Origin: Trichococcus ilyis
Lineage (GTDB): Bacteria > Bacillota > Bacilli > Lactobacillales > Aerococcaceae
Length of the DNA stretch: 35,346 bases
Assembly: GCF_900109135.1 (NCBI RefSeq)
Contig: NZ_FNYT01000024.1
Coordinates: 10,566-45,911, forward strand
Direction of reading: 5' to 3'
Shown: one piece after another, positions 24,084 through 32,129 of the stretch
How the letters are laid out: each line of letters opens with the position of its first letter
Numbering within the stretch: the first letter of the stretch is position 1
Translations under genes and position numbers: made by a program
The notes under the pieces: generated by a model
Seen by the model: the letters and a program-made list of their open reading frames with translations, nothing else
What the model was told of the DNA's origin: nothing
The model's database searches: none

Positions 24084-25301
24084 TTGCCAGAAAAACATAA
24101 TAAAATCCTTTCCTCAAAAAATTGGGCACCGCATACGCACCAAGCGCTTAACGCAGTCATCGCCGCTTACGGGAACCAAAACAGTTCCTACGATCCGGCT
24201 GATCCGCCTTACGTTGTCTTTGATTTCGACAATACTTCCGCCATCATGGATATAGAGGATACTTTGATGCTGTATATGTTGTTGCATTTGGATTATCGCT
24301 TGACGCCCGATCAGTTCCACGCGGTCTTGACTGACGGCCTCGAGAATGTCGGTGCAACAGAGGCAACGCTCCTCGATAAGACCAATCCGCTTGCCACTAT
24401 CGGCAACATCGCTGCCGACATCAAAGTTGCCTATGCGTGGTTGTATGCTCATTATGAAGGTTTCCTGCAAGGCGGGACTTTATCGTTGGAGGAAGCCAAA
24501 AAGTCTCCTTATTATCTGGAATTCGCCGCCAAAATCCGCCTGTTCTACACAGTCATCAACGGCGACTTCAAAAGAAAAGCCGGCTATCCTTGGATGACTT
24601 ATCTTTTCGCGCAACGCACAAGCGAAGATTTGCGCCAACTGGCCTACCAATCCATCTCCTACTGGCTGCAGTACGGCAAATTTGAGCGCGTGGTTTTGAC
24701 GAGCCCGGCTGATTTGCCGAGCCAGGCCGGCGTCATCGTGTCGCATTACGATACCGGTTTGGCGTTCCCGACCGAATTGACGGAACTTTACCACGTCCTG
24801 AAGGCGAACGGCATCGTCGTCTACGTTATTTCGGCTTCGCCGGTGGATGTCGTCCAGGTCGCCGCGACCCATCCGGACTTCGGCTACGGTCTGGATGATG
24901 CGCACGTCATCGGCATGTATTACAACAAGGATGAACACGGCCTGATCCAGCCTTCCATGCAGGCGGGCAAAAACATCACCAAAGGCCCCGGCAAAACAGC
25001 TGTCATCACCGAACAACTGATGCCGAAACACAACGAAAAACAGCCGCTGATGCTCTTCGGGGACAGCACCGGCGACTACGATATGATGATGGAGCTGCAG
25101 GAAACGAAGCTTTGCGTCCTGTTCAACCGTTACATGAAAGATGACACTCAAAAATTGGCGCGCGAAGCTTTCCGCACAATCGACGACGCGAACCCGCGCG
25201 TCGTTCTGCAGGGACGCGACGAAAACAAAGGCATGCTGCGCCCTTCCGAAAAGACCATCCTCTTGGGAACACAGGAAGAAGTACTGATCCACGAAGCATA
25301 A
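24084..25301 (+). CDS. HAD-superfamily phosphatase
   Basis: A 405-residue HAD hydrolase. Motif I is FDFDNT (nucleophile Asp47, acid Asp49), motif II is VISASP (Ser250), the motif III lysine is near 300 (NITKGPGK) and motif IV is GDSTGD (Asp327, Asp331). A helical cap of about 180 residues lies between motifs I and II. It resembles the larger phosphoserine/phosphocholine phosphatase-like branch; the substrate is not known. The start is TTG 24084, because AAAGGGG is 8 nt upstream, although the frame is open to a TTG at 24048. No signal peptide is present. Confidence 0.83.
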   Translation: MPEKHNKILSSKNWAPHTHQALNAVIAAYGNQNSSYDPADPPYVVFDFDNTSAIMDIEDTLMLYMLLHLDYRLTPDQFHAVLTDGLENVGATEATLLDKTNPLATIGNIAADIKVAYAWLYAHYEGFLQGGTLSLEEAKKSPYYLEFAAKIRLFYTVINGDFKRKAGYPWMTYLFAQRTSEDLRQLAYQSISYWLQYGKFERVVLTSPADLPSQAGVIVSHYDTGLAFPTELTELYHVLKANGIVVYVISASPVDVVQVAATHPDFGYGLDDAHVIGMYYNKDEHGLIQPSMQAGKNITKGPGKTAVITEQLMPKHNEKQPLMLFGDSTGDYDMMMELQETKLCVLFNRYMKDDTQKLAREAFRTIDDANPRVVLQGRDENKGMLRPSEKTILLGTQEEVLIHEA

Positions 25302-25304
25302 GAA

Positions 25305-25346
25305 AAAGAAGCCTCCGCTAAGGTTTAAACTTGCGGGGGCTTCTTT
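25305..25346. terminator. Bidirectional terminator
   Basis: AAAGAAGCCTCCGC and GCGGGGGCTTCTTT form a 14-bp stem with one mismatch between convergent genes. The minus-strand tail TTCTTTTTCTT is the better T tract. Confidence 0.8.
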
Positions 25347-25349
25347 AGC

Positions 25350-25760
25350 TTACAAGATGATGCGTGATTCGAATTTTTGTTGGCAGGTAGGACATTTGAC
25401 CGTCTTTTTGCCGCGTTTGACAGGCAATCGCAAAGTCGTTTTGCAGTTCGGGCATTTGCGGAATCGGGCAACTTTCATCTCCTTGAACCTTCTGAACAGC
25501 AGCTTCAGCTTTTTCTGTTGCGGCTGCCACCATTTCAGGAATTTGCGGTTTTCCTCTGCGCGCTTGTATGTTTTTTTCGAATAGACCCGGAACAACGCCC
25601 AGAAAATCAGGAGTTGCGCCATGAAAACCAACACACCAAAGTTTATCGTCGCCCCCAAGAAGTACAGTACCATCCCCGTGATGATCAACGCGTTGTAAAG
25701 TTGATCCGCGCCGTATCTCCCGCGCATAAAATTCATTACTTTTCTTTTCAATTTATCCAA
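25350..25760 (-). CDS. Membrane-anchored zinc-ribbon protein
   Basis: A 136-residue protein. The basic N-terminus is followed by one long or two short helices (about residues 22-60), a strongly basic linker, and a C-terminal CPNC/CPTC zinc ribbon (about 107-127). The fold suggests nucleic-acid or protein binding at the membrane face. I know similar conserved hypothetical proteins in Firmicutes but no function. The start is TTG 25760 with AAGGGGA about 8 nt upstream. Confidence 0.72.
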   Translation of the reverse strand: MDKLKRKVMNFMRGRYGADQLYNALIITGMVLYFLGATINFGVLVFMAQLLIFWALFRVYSKKTYKRAEENRKFLKWWQPQQKKLKLLFRRFKEMKVARFRKCPNCKTTLRLPVKRGKKTVKCPTCQQKFESRIIL

Positions 25761-25893
25761 TCGGCTATCCCCTTATCGCTTTGCTATCGTTTCATTATAG
25801 CATATCGCACGGGGCGCAATGATTAAGAATATTTGAAACCGCTCGGATCGGCGCTGCGGGCAGTTCCGAAGCGGCAAGCGCTGTGATACTATG

Positions 25894-25899
25894 ATACAA
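25894..25899 (+). promoter_or_regulatory. Possible extended -10 of the 25936 gene
   Basis: TGATACAAT gives TG-N-TACAAT 40 nt before the start. No convincing -35 is seen. Confidence 0.4.
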
Positions 25900-25935
25900 T
25901 GAAGGCAACGATTGTAAATGAACGGAGGTGCATCA

Positions 25936-26430
25936 GTGGGAATACGCGATTTTTTCAAAAAACGGCCAAAAGAGGCGGTCAATCCGGTCGCCGATTCATC
26001 GGGAGAGGCGCTTGGAGGTGTCGGCCGCATTCTTTTTCGGACGCGCTGGAAAGGCAGCATGCTGTCCGAAGACGCCAGCCTTGTCGAGAAGGTTGCGGAG
26101 CGCATCATCCAGGAAGACCCCTTCTGCAAACCGTTCGCTGGGCTCGAAAATGAAGAGATTGCCCGAAAAAAACGGCGGATATATGAATACGAACAAGTCA
26201 CAACGGTGAACGTGGCCATCAAAGACGGCAACTTGATCATTGAAGGCTTGTCACTAGGGAAACTTCCTGCCGAGCAGTGGAACGAAATAAGCCCCTATTA
26301 CGGCAAGAATGATTTCACGGCGTTCGTCTATGTCACCGGCGGCCGCTACAAAGCCTATTCGGTTGCTTCGGATACCGTCGAAACAGCCTATACACCGTAC
26401 GATCTGGACATTTTTATCCAGTTTGAATGA
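25936..26430 (+). CDS. Hypothetical soluble protein, possible HIRAN-like domain
   Basis: A 164-residue protein starting MGIRDFFKKRPKEAV. The second half (LIIEGLSLGKLPAEQW then GKNDFTAFVYVTGGRYK) weakly resembles HIRAN-type domains, which occur in DNA-repair and helicase proteins. I am not sure of this. The start is GTG 25936 with GGAGG 7 nt upstream; the ATG at 25918 lacks a site. It is convergent with the MATE gene. Confidence 0.7.
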   Translation: MGIRDFFKKRPKEAVNPVADSSGEALGGVGRILFRTRWKGSMLSEDASLVEKVAERIIQEDPFCKPFAGLENEEIARKKRRIYEYEQVTTVNVAIKDGNLIIEGLSLGKLPAEQWNEISPYYGKNDFTAFVYVTGGRYKAYSVASDTVETAYTPYDLDIFIQFE

Positions 26431-26438
26431 AGCAAAGC

Positions 26439-26480
26439 AAACACCCCACCATCGCGTCATTGCGATGATGGGGTGTTTTT
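26439..26480. terminator. Terminator between convergent genes
   Basis: ACACCCCACCATCGC and GCGATGATGGGGTGT (one mismatch) form a stem followed by six T residues on the plus strand. The minus side has only GTTTGC, so it mainly serves the plus gene. Confidence 0.85.
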
Positions 26481-27821
26481 TCAGCAGGCCAGTTCTTCCC
26501 GCCACCCGTTCTTCAGTTGCCGCATATAATAGAAGGAAGCCGCCAGGACGAAGCAGCGCGCAGCCAATTCGCCTATCCAAAAAGCGGCAGTGGAATACGG
26601 TGCAATCAGGGCATAAGTGGATAGCAGCTTCACCGCCAGATCGCCGACATTGCAGATCAAATATTCCTTCATCTTCAGAGCGCTGCGCAAAATGCTCTCA
26701 TTCATGAATTTGAAGACGCTCAAAAGTTGGATGAACAGATAGCTGTCCAGATAGGCCCTGAAAAAAGAAAAAGCGAGTGCATGAGAGTCAGCATCGAAAA
26801 AGATATTGGCCAGCGCGGCTGGAGCCATTTTGAAGATCGCCCCCGTCAAAAGCGCATAGAGGAGTGCGGTTTTGACGAGAAATCCATAAGCTGTCTGCAG
26901 ATCCTCAAATCTTTTTCCGGAAATCAGCTGGGCTGAAAAAATGGTCAAGGTCTGGGCCAACCCGACGATGACTATCCGGGAAATCATCATGACCTTAGTG
27001 ATCGCCACGAAGCCGATGATGACTTCATTCCCGAAAGGATTCACAAGAGCCTGCACGATGACTGAAGAGAACGTCACAACGAACTGCTGGAAAATCACCG
27101 GCAGCGCGATGGCAGCCATCTCATTGAGGTGCCGCGGCTTGAAGCTGGGCCGCAGCGTGTAGTGGGGATTCGTCTTCATTTTTTTGTGGAGTGCCTTCAG
27201 GCTGAACAGCATGCACAACGCTTGGGCCAGGACAGTCGCCAAAGCGGACCCCGCCACACCCAGATGCAGGACAGCGATAAAAAACAGGTTCAGCGCCAGA
27301 TTCAAAATCGAGGAGGCAAGCATCAGCTGAAAGCTTTTGTTGGCTTCACCCAATGAGATCAGCATCGCCCTGGAAATGTCAAAAAGGTAAATGAATGGGA
27401 TGCCCAAAATATATATTTTCGCATAAGTTTCCGCAAAAGCCATCAGTTCAGCCGGCAAATGGATCACGCGGAACATACCAGCTGTATTCAGCAAACCGAG
27501 GGCGGCGACGAGCACCCCGATGAGGAAACCGAAAGACAGAATGGAAACACTGGCTTCCGCCAAGTTTTTGGTTTCCTGATTCCCGATGTATCTGGATATG
27601 ATGATTTCGACCGCAAGTTCGATCCCGCCCGATATGACGATGAAAAGCATGACGACGCTGGTCGCATTGCCGACCGCAGCCAATTCCTCGGCACCCAAAT
27701 ATTTCCCGATGATGACCATATCGATCACGCCGTACAGTTGCTGGACGAACAGACTGCTGATGACCGGGACCGCAAAAGAAAGGAGTCTGCGCTCGAGTTG
27801 CCGCTTCTTGTTATTTTCCAC
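26481..27821 (-). CDS. MATE-family efflux transporter
   Basis: A 446-residue protein with twelve predicted helices in two repeats, of the NorM/DinF-like MATE superfamily. FAVPVISSLFVQQLYGVIDMVIIGKYLG is the canonical N-terminal segment, and the second half repeats it as ALPVIFQQFVVTF. It likely exports cationic drugs or metabolites using Na+ or H+. The start is GTG 27821 with GGAGG about 9 nt upstream. It is divergent from a MerR regulator that probably controls it. Confidence 0.9.
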   Translation of the reverse strand: MENNKKRQLERRLLSFAVPVISSLFVQQLYGVIDMVIIGKYLGAEELAAVGNATSVVMLFIVISGGIELAVEIIISRYIGNQETKNLAEASVSILSFGFLIGVLVAALGLLNTAGMFRVIHLPAELMAFAETYAKIYILGIPFIYLFDISRAMLISLGEANKSFQLMLASSILNLALNLFFIAVLHLGVAGSALATVLAQALCMLFSLKALHKKMKTNPHYTLRPSFKPRHLNEMAAIALPVIFQQFVVTFSSVIVQALVNPFGNEVIIGFVAITKVMMISRIVIVGLAQTLTIFSAQLISGKRFEDLQTAYGFLVKTALLYALLTGAIFKMAPAALANIFFDADSHALAFSFFRAYLDSYLFIQLLSVFKFMNESILRSALKMKEYLICNVGDLAVKLLSTYALIAPYSTAAFWIGELAARCFVLAASFYYMRQLKNGWREELAC

Positions 27822-27822
27822 C

Positions 27823-27851
27823 TTGACTAACCTCCATAATGTTGATACAAC
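27823..27851 (+). promoter_or_regulatory. Promoter of the merR-family gene
   Basis: TTGACT (27823-27828) and TACAAC (27846-27851) are 17 bp apart. It lies head-to-head with and overlaps the MATE promoter, so a regulator bound there would affect both. Confidence 0.58.
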
Positions 27852-27852
27852 A

Positions 27853-27883
27853 GTTATAAAGTATCCCCTAAGGTCATAGTCAA
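27853..27883 (-). promoter_or_regulatory. MerR-type promoter of the MATE gene (19-bp spacer)
   Basis: On the minus strand -35 TTGACT (27878-27883) and -10 TATAAC (27853-27858) are both 5/6 matches but separated by 19 bp. This overlong spacer is the hallmark of promoters that MerR-family activators untwist. The spacer holds ACCTTAGGGGATACT, a plausible imperfect dyad for the regulator. Confidence 0.72.
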
Positions 27884-27896
27884 GAGGAGTTTTGAA

Positions 27897-28682
27897 ATGA
27901 ATAAAATCAATGAATTGAGCACGGGTGATTTTGCTGCATTATGCCAAATCACGAAAAAGACTTTGTTCCATTACGACAAAATCGATCTGCTCAAGCCTAT
28001 CCGCGTCGACGAAAATGGCTATCGGGTCTACGCGCTTGACCAATGCGACAAGGTGAGCACGATCAAACTGTTCCAAAAAATCGGCATGTCTTTGCAGGAT
28101 ATCCAAGATTTTTTTCAGATGAACGATATGTCGCGCAAAACGGATTTTCTGCTGCAGCAAAAGGCGACCGCCCTCGCAAAAATCAACGAGCTCACCGCTA
28201 TCAGCAAAGGGATCGATTTTATGGTCACCCGCTTCGCTCATTTCCGTGAAATCGGAGTGGATCATTTCTTTGAAGAAACTTTGCTGCAGCCCGAGCCTTA
28301 TTTCCTCACCAAAAAAAGCGCGAGCGCGCACCAGTCAGTAAGCGCCATGAATTATGGCTATCAGTACGGCGTCATCATCGACCGTGAGGAGTTGCAGAAG
28401 CCGCTCCCCGACTTCAGCTGCATTTTTCAGCGGACATCCTTGGAGAACTGCAATTTCCTCAAACCCGCGGGCCAGTACCGATGTGTTTACAAATTGCTGA
28501 GGAATGATCAGATGCTCCGCATCGTGCCCGAAATCGTCGAGGCGATCGGACTGCCGGAAACCGCCGGACCGCTCTTTCACGAAGACTTCTGCAGCGATAT
28601 CGCGGGGTTCGACAACCAATTCGTGGTGAAGTTCTCGATCCGGATCGCTTCTGATCCAAACGAAGCAGCATTCGAAAAATAG
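27897..28682 (+). CDS. MerR-family regulator with effector-binding domain
   Basis: A 261-residue regulator. The winged HTH is at 5-75 (TGDFAALCQITKKTLFHYDK, GYRVYALDQC), a coiled coil at about 85-120, and a C-terminal region of about 130 residues resembles GyrI/BmrR-type multidrug-binding domains. It starts at ATG with AAGAGGAG 7-8 nt upstream. The divergent MATE gene with a 19-bp-spacer promoter suggests ligand-induced pump activation. Confidence 0.87.
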   Translation: MNKINELSTGDFAALCQITKKTLFHYDKIDLLKPIRVDENGYRVYALDQCDKVSTIKLFQKIGMSLQDIQDFFQMNDMSRKTDFLLQQKATALAKINELTAISKGIDFMVTRFAHFREIGVDHFFEETLLQPEPYFLTKKSASAHQSVSAMNYGYQYGVIIDREELQKPLPDFSCIFQRTSLENCNFLKPAGQYRCVYKLLRNDQMLRIVPEIVEAIGLPETAGPLFHEDFCSDIAGFDNQFVVKFSIRIASDPNEAAFEK

Positions 28683-28727
28683 AAAGACAGGGGCTGCCTC
28701 AAAAATTCGAGGCAGCCCCTGTCTTTC
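28682..28727. terminator. Bidirectional terminator, 19-bp stem
   Basis: GAAAGACAGGGGCTGCCTC and its exact complement flank an 8-nt A/T loop. On the minus strand TATTTTTCG follows, so termination is strongest for the symporter gene. It also ends the merR-type gene. Confidence 0.85.
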
Positions 28728-28741
28728 TCAGATCATATCAA

Positions 28742-30190
28742 TTATTTTGCTGCTTTGCGGCGTTCTGACAAGATCGCCACGTTTTCTGCTACTTTTTCTT
28801 TGGTCAGCGGATAGATGAACCATAGGCATAGTGCAACGCCAGTGTAGCCGATGGCAGGAACGATTGTAGCCACATCGTAGATTTTATCAAGGACAGCTTG
28901 GTCTTGGGTTGCAGCCGCTGAAGCATAACCGATAGCTGTCAGAGCAAATCCGCCCAAACCGCCAGCCAATGCTTGGCCAAGTTTTCTTGAGAAGGAGTAG
29001 ACGGCATATACTGTACCGCTGTCGGCGTTACCGGTTTTGACTTCTTGATAGTCGATGATGTCCGTGATGAAAGCCCAAATGACGATATTGAAGTAGTTCA
29101 TTCCCAAGCTCGCAAGGAATGCCATCGGCAAGAACAGCATTACATTGTCTGTATGGATGAAGTACAGGATTGCGTAGACGATAGCCGAGAAGAACAATGC
29201 GACAGTCGCTGATTCTTTTTTACCGAAACGGGAAGCGATTTTGTTTGCGAAAGGCGCAAGCATCAAGGTTCCGACTGTACCCAAAATACCGGCTACAGCC
29301 AATGTTTTCGAGCTCTTGAAGTAATCGGCGTAAAGGTAAGCGTTCATCGTGTTCACCAACAGCATGGACAACAACAGGAAGATTGCCGCTGCGATGATGC
29401 CGCCCAGTGCGCGGTTTGTCGACAAGCCTTTGACAAGAACAGCCATTTCTTTTCCGAATGATTGTTTTTCAGATTCCGCTTTTTGCGGAATCTGTACACG
29501 CTCGATTGTGAAGTGGTAGCAGAACTGATAAAGCGCAAAAGCCAACACTGCAAAGATTGCGGCAATGATCGTGAAGCGCTCCGGAATGACGACTTGGGCA
29601 CCGGTTGCATCGGTTTTGTAGACGAACAAAGGAACAAAGAAGGAAATGAAGATGCTGGCAATGCTGGCTCCCATGCTGCGGAACACAGAAAGTGAAGCAC
29701 GATCTTCAGGCTTCTCGCTGATGACGGATGCCATCGATCCATAAGGGATGTTGATCGCTGTGTAGCAGATGCTTCCCCAGAACAGATAAGTCACAAAGAT
29801 GTAGACGATTTTTGCAGTCATCGACCAGTTCTGAACGACTGACAAGAACATCAGGAAACCGGCAATAACAGCGAATGGCGCTACGCGTTTGATCCATACT
29901 CTGAATCGGCCGTCTTTCGATGGTTTCAAGGTATCAACCAGACGTCCCATCCCCATATCCGTGAACGCATCCACAACCCGTGCGGACAAGAACAATGTAC
30001 CTACAACTGCTCCGCTGATTCCCAATACTTTTGTGTAGAACAACATCAAGAAAGAACTTGAGAAGATGAAGAACAAATCATTTGCGAGATCCCCCGCCAT
30101 ATAGGCTAGCTTGTCGATCAGACCGAATTCCCTTACATTTTTCTTGTCATCGGTTACATTTTGTACTTTATTTGCGCTTGCGTGTTGCAT
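28742..30190 (-). CDS. GPH-family sugar:cation symporter
   Basis: A 482-residue transporter with twelve helices of the glycoside-pentoside-hexuronide:cation symporter family (MelB, XylP, YihO relatives). Signature segments are DKLAYMAGDLANDLFF near the N-terminus, ARVVDAFTDMGMGRLVD, and YQEVKTGNADSGTVYAVYSF. There is no fused EIIA domain. The sugar is unknown, as no glycosidase is adjacent. AAAAGGGG lies 9 nt before the ATG. A cre site about 240 nt upstream suggests carbon catabolite control. Confidence 0.9.
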   Translation of the reverse strand: MQHASANKVQNVTDDKKNVREFGLIDKLAYMAGDLANDLFFIFSSSFLMLFYTKVLGISGAVVGTLFLSARVVDAFTDMGMGRLVDTLKPSKDGRFRVWIKRVAPFAVIAGFLMFLSVVQNWSMTAKIVYIFVTYLFWGSICYTAINIPYGSMASVISEKPEDRASLSVFRSMGASIASIFISFFVPLFVYKTDATGAQVVIPERFTIIAAIFAVLAFALYQFCYHFTIERVQIPQKAESEKQSFGKEMAVLVKGLSTNRALGGIIAAAIFLLLSMLLVNTMNAYLYADYFKSSKTLAVAGILGTVGTLMLAPFANKIASRFGKKESATVALFFSAIVYAILYFIHTDNVMLFLPMAFLASLGMNYFNIVIWAFITDIIDYQEVKTGNADSGTVYAVYSFSRKLGQALAGGLGGFALTAIGYASAAATQDQAVLDKIYDVATIVPAIGYTGVALCLWFIYPLTKEKVAENVAILSERRKAAK

Positions 30191-30292
30191 TTTTATGACC
30201 CCTTTTCTTATATTGATAAAACGACGCCGAAGCAGTTGATAAAATGGACAATAGCTATATCACAATGAGATACTCGGTTGCGATTAAAAAAT

Positions 30293-30306
30293 AATAAACG
30301 TTTTCA
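30293..30306. promoter_or_regulatory. cre/LacI-type operator-like site
   Basis: The minus strand reads TGAAAACGTTTATT, 12 of 14 positions of the cre consensus TGWAANCGNTNWCA. It lies about 100 nt before the symporter start. A further similar word, GTGAACGTTTTTCA, occurs near 30386-30399. Confidence 0.45.
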
Positions 30307-30430
30307 ATTGAGACGCCGTAACATTTACACACAGAATATACCACGCATTTTTTCCGCTTACAACGGAATTATTATTAACAATTTGTGAACGTTTTTCAGA
30401 ATATCTGTCCGATTCTTGTTCCGCCAATGA

Positions 30431-30444
30431 TGTAAACGATAACA
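30431..30444. promoter_or_regulatory. Catabolite responsive element (cre)
   Basis: TGTAAACGATAACA matches the CcpA consensus TGWAANCGNTNWCA at every fixed position. It lies between the terminator of the PTS fragment and the symporter gene, so the symporter is the likely target. Confidence 0.72.
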
Positions 30445-30485
30445 AAAAGGCGGACTATTCGCATGTTAACGTGGATAGTCCGCCT
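30445..30485 (-). terminator. Terminator after the PTS fragment
   Basis: On the minus strand AGGCGGACTATC pairs with its complement around a 15-nt loop and is followed by TTTTTG. It survives although the gene before it is broken. Confidence 0.8.
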
Positions 30486-30490
30486 GAAAA

Positions 30491-30760
30491 TTAATGTTGT
30501 ATTTTGCGTTTCGTCATAATTGTTTCATTCCCCATCACCAGCACGTTGGTCAACACAAACGCCAGGATGAAAGTTGCGATGCCGATCACCACATACATCG
30601 TCAACTGGTACGGGTCATAGATATACATCAGCGGTGACAACAATACCGCCAATCGGTAACTGTTCGCCTGGATCCCCAACAGCGACAGTGCCATGCCTCC
30701 AAGAGCGGAACTCGCCAACATCACGCCATAGAAGACAACGCTGAACTTACTCGAAACCTA
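30491..30760 (-). pseudogene. C-terminal fragment of a PTS EIIC permease
   Basis: About 90 codons are open. GGMALSLLGIQANSY, LAVLLSPLMYIYDPYQL and a last helix with FILAFVLTNVLV look like the C-terminal end of a sugar PTS EIIC domain of the glucoside/trehalose class. A complete EIIC has about 350-400 residues, so most is missing. Upstream the frame meets a stop at once. The broken edge carries an 11-bp direct repeat (TACTCGAAAC at 30748 and 30759), a possible deletion scar. The terminator is intact. Confidence 0.7.
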
Positions 30761-30814
30761 CTCGAAACTTCGATATCATATTCACTGTATTCTCACTAAA
30801 ATACATTTTAATAA

Positions 30815-30943
30815 CTCTACAAATTCCCTGTGAACTACCCCAACTTAGATTATCCTTGCAGATGTACTCTAGAAGCGGGAGCTTCCTACGAACACCTCCC
30901 ATGCCTGCGTATGTCTTTACGGACAGAGGGAATGGTTAGTTAG
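30815..30943 (+). pseudogene. Possible remnant of a mobile-element 3' end
   Basis: The 43-codon open stretch contains LEAGASYEHLPCLRMSLRTE and ends in a stop. The DNA includes a hairpin AGAAGCGGGAGCTTCC and GTCTTTACGGACAGAG. It reminds me of the tnpB tail/right end of IS200/IS605-type elements, but I cannot confirm it. No start codon or transposase core is nearby, so at best it is a relic. Confidence 0.3.
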
Positions 30944-31083
30944 TAGGTTCATAATTATTCTCTAGGTTTACAGAAGAAGGTAATGCACTAAAACTATGAA
31001 TTTCTAATCGATCATCAAACATTTTAATCCGCAAATACGGCACGTTCTGCAACACCCATTTGACTGATCCGAGAGTTTTATAT
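30936..31083 (-). pseudogene. Possible gene tail of unknown family
   Basis: The minus frame reads LGSVKWVLQNVPYLRIKM then FDDRLEIHSFSALPSS and stops. Its composition is protein-like, unlike the frame's further extension antisense to the regulator gene. No start or ribosome site exists at its front, so it would be a truncated remnant. It could also be chance. Confidence 0.28.
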
Positions 31084-31101
31084 AATTTTTTATATATTCT
31101 A

Positions 31102-31130
31102 TTGACGCTTATATTCCGTAAGCGTATAAT
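31102..31130 (+). promoter_or_regulatory. Strong promoter with internal inverted repeat
   Basis: TTGACG (31102-31107) and TATAAT (31125-31130) are 17 bp apart. The spacer and flanks hold ACGCTTA (31105-31111) and TAAGCGT (31119-31125), a perfect inverted repeat with a 7-bp gap. A dimer bound there would occlude polymerase. It lies about 90 nt before the Rgg/PlcR-like gene, so autoregulation is likely. Confidence 0.78.
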
Positions 31131-31221
31131 TGCTTGTATAGGAAATGTGAAACAAAACACAATATCAGCCCCACTCTTCGTTGTCGTCATCCCAGCCACT
31201 TCGATCATTATGGAGGGAAAC

Positions 31222-32100
31222 ATGAATATCGAACGATTTATTGAGGCCCGCAAGGCGTTGAACCTGTCGCAAATGGAGCTGGCCGAGGGCATCTGCACCC
31301 AAGCGACATTGAGCCGCTTCGAGAACAATGGGCAAGTCCCGAACCTGAAGATCCTGATCAAGCTGTGCAATCGGCTGAACTTGCCTCTTGGGGAATTGTT
31401 CCCCAAAGTGGGCGTCAAACATACCGAAACAACCGAAAAAATGAACCAAGCAGAGTTCTTTCTGATCACGAGCGAATACGCACAAGCTGCCGCCCTGCTC
31501 AAGAGCATCCCCGTCAGCGAAATCGAGGAAACCCCGTTGGCGCTGCGTTTCCATTACCTGAACGGGTTCATCATGATTGCGCAACAAGTCCCGGTGACGG
31601 ATATTTTGTTCACTTTCGACCAGATTTTGTTGGCGGATGACGGAGCCGAGACGGAAATTTATCGCCTGTTGGCCTACACAGGCGTCGGCATGGTCTACAG
31701 CCGTGAAAAAAATCCGGAAAAGGCCGAGTTCTATTTCAGCAAAGTGCTCGAAAGCATCTATGCTTACCCGATCCGGACGACTGAGGACATCTGGCGCGTG
31801 CTGAATATTGTTTTCCAAAGCGGCACCTTCTATTCCCAGATCGATGAGATCGAATTGAGCAACGCCCTGCTTTCTTATGCTGTCTCCATTTGTTCAGACA
31901 ATCACGTGACATACTATCTCGCCCGCGCCGCCATCCAGTTGGCCAAGAACGCCATTCTCCAAAAACAACCGGAGCAAGTTGTCCTTGAATTGATCCATGA
32001 TGCAAGGGCGTATTCGAAAATCAACAGAAACACGATCGCATTGAAAGAGCTGGCACAATTGGAAGAAGAAATCCTGTCCGGAAATCCCGAGCTGGATTAA
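31222..32100 (+). CDS. XRE-type regulator, Rgg/PlcR-like with helical repeat domain
   Basis: A 292-residue regulator. The HTH at about 5-60 (ALNLSQMELAEGICTQATLSRFEN, LIKLCNRLNLPLGELF) is followed by about 220 residues of helical, TPR-like repeats, the layout of RRNPP peptide-sensing regulators (Rgg, PlcR, ComR). No pheromone gene is obvious nearby. The start is ATG 31222 with GGAGGG about 5 nt upstream; the long upstream extension of the frame covers the promoter and is not used. The apbE gene follows after 29 nt, so it probably heads or controls the flavin operon. Confidence 0.85.
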   Translation: MNIERFIEARKALNLSQMELAEGICTQATLSRFENNGQVPNLKILIKLCNRLNLPLGELFPKVGVKHTETTEKMNQAEFFLITSEYAQAAALLKSIPVSEIEETPLALRFHYLNGFIMIAQQVPVTDILFTFDQILLADDGAETEIYRLLAYTGVGMVYSREKNPEKAEFYFSKVLESIYAYPIRTTEDIWRVLNIVFQSGTFYSQIDEIELSNALLSYAVSICSDNHVTYYLARAAIQLAKNAILQKQPEQVVLELIHDARAYSKINRNTIALKELAQLEEEILSGNPELD

Positions 32101-32129
32101 ACGGTCTGAACGAAAGGTGGTGCAAATCG

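Noticed and set aside
31060-31221. N-terminal extension of the XRE regulator
   Set aside because: The extra 54 codons cover the -35/-10 promoter and have no ribosome site; GGAGGG marks ATG 31222.
30936-31508. 190-codon minus-strand gene
   Set aside because: Most of it is antisense to the well-supported XRE regulator and lacks a ribosome site; only its last ~50 codons look protein-like and are listed as a possible remnant.
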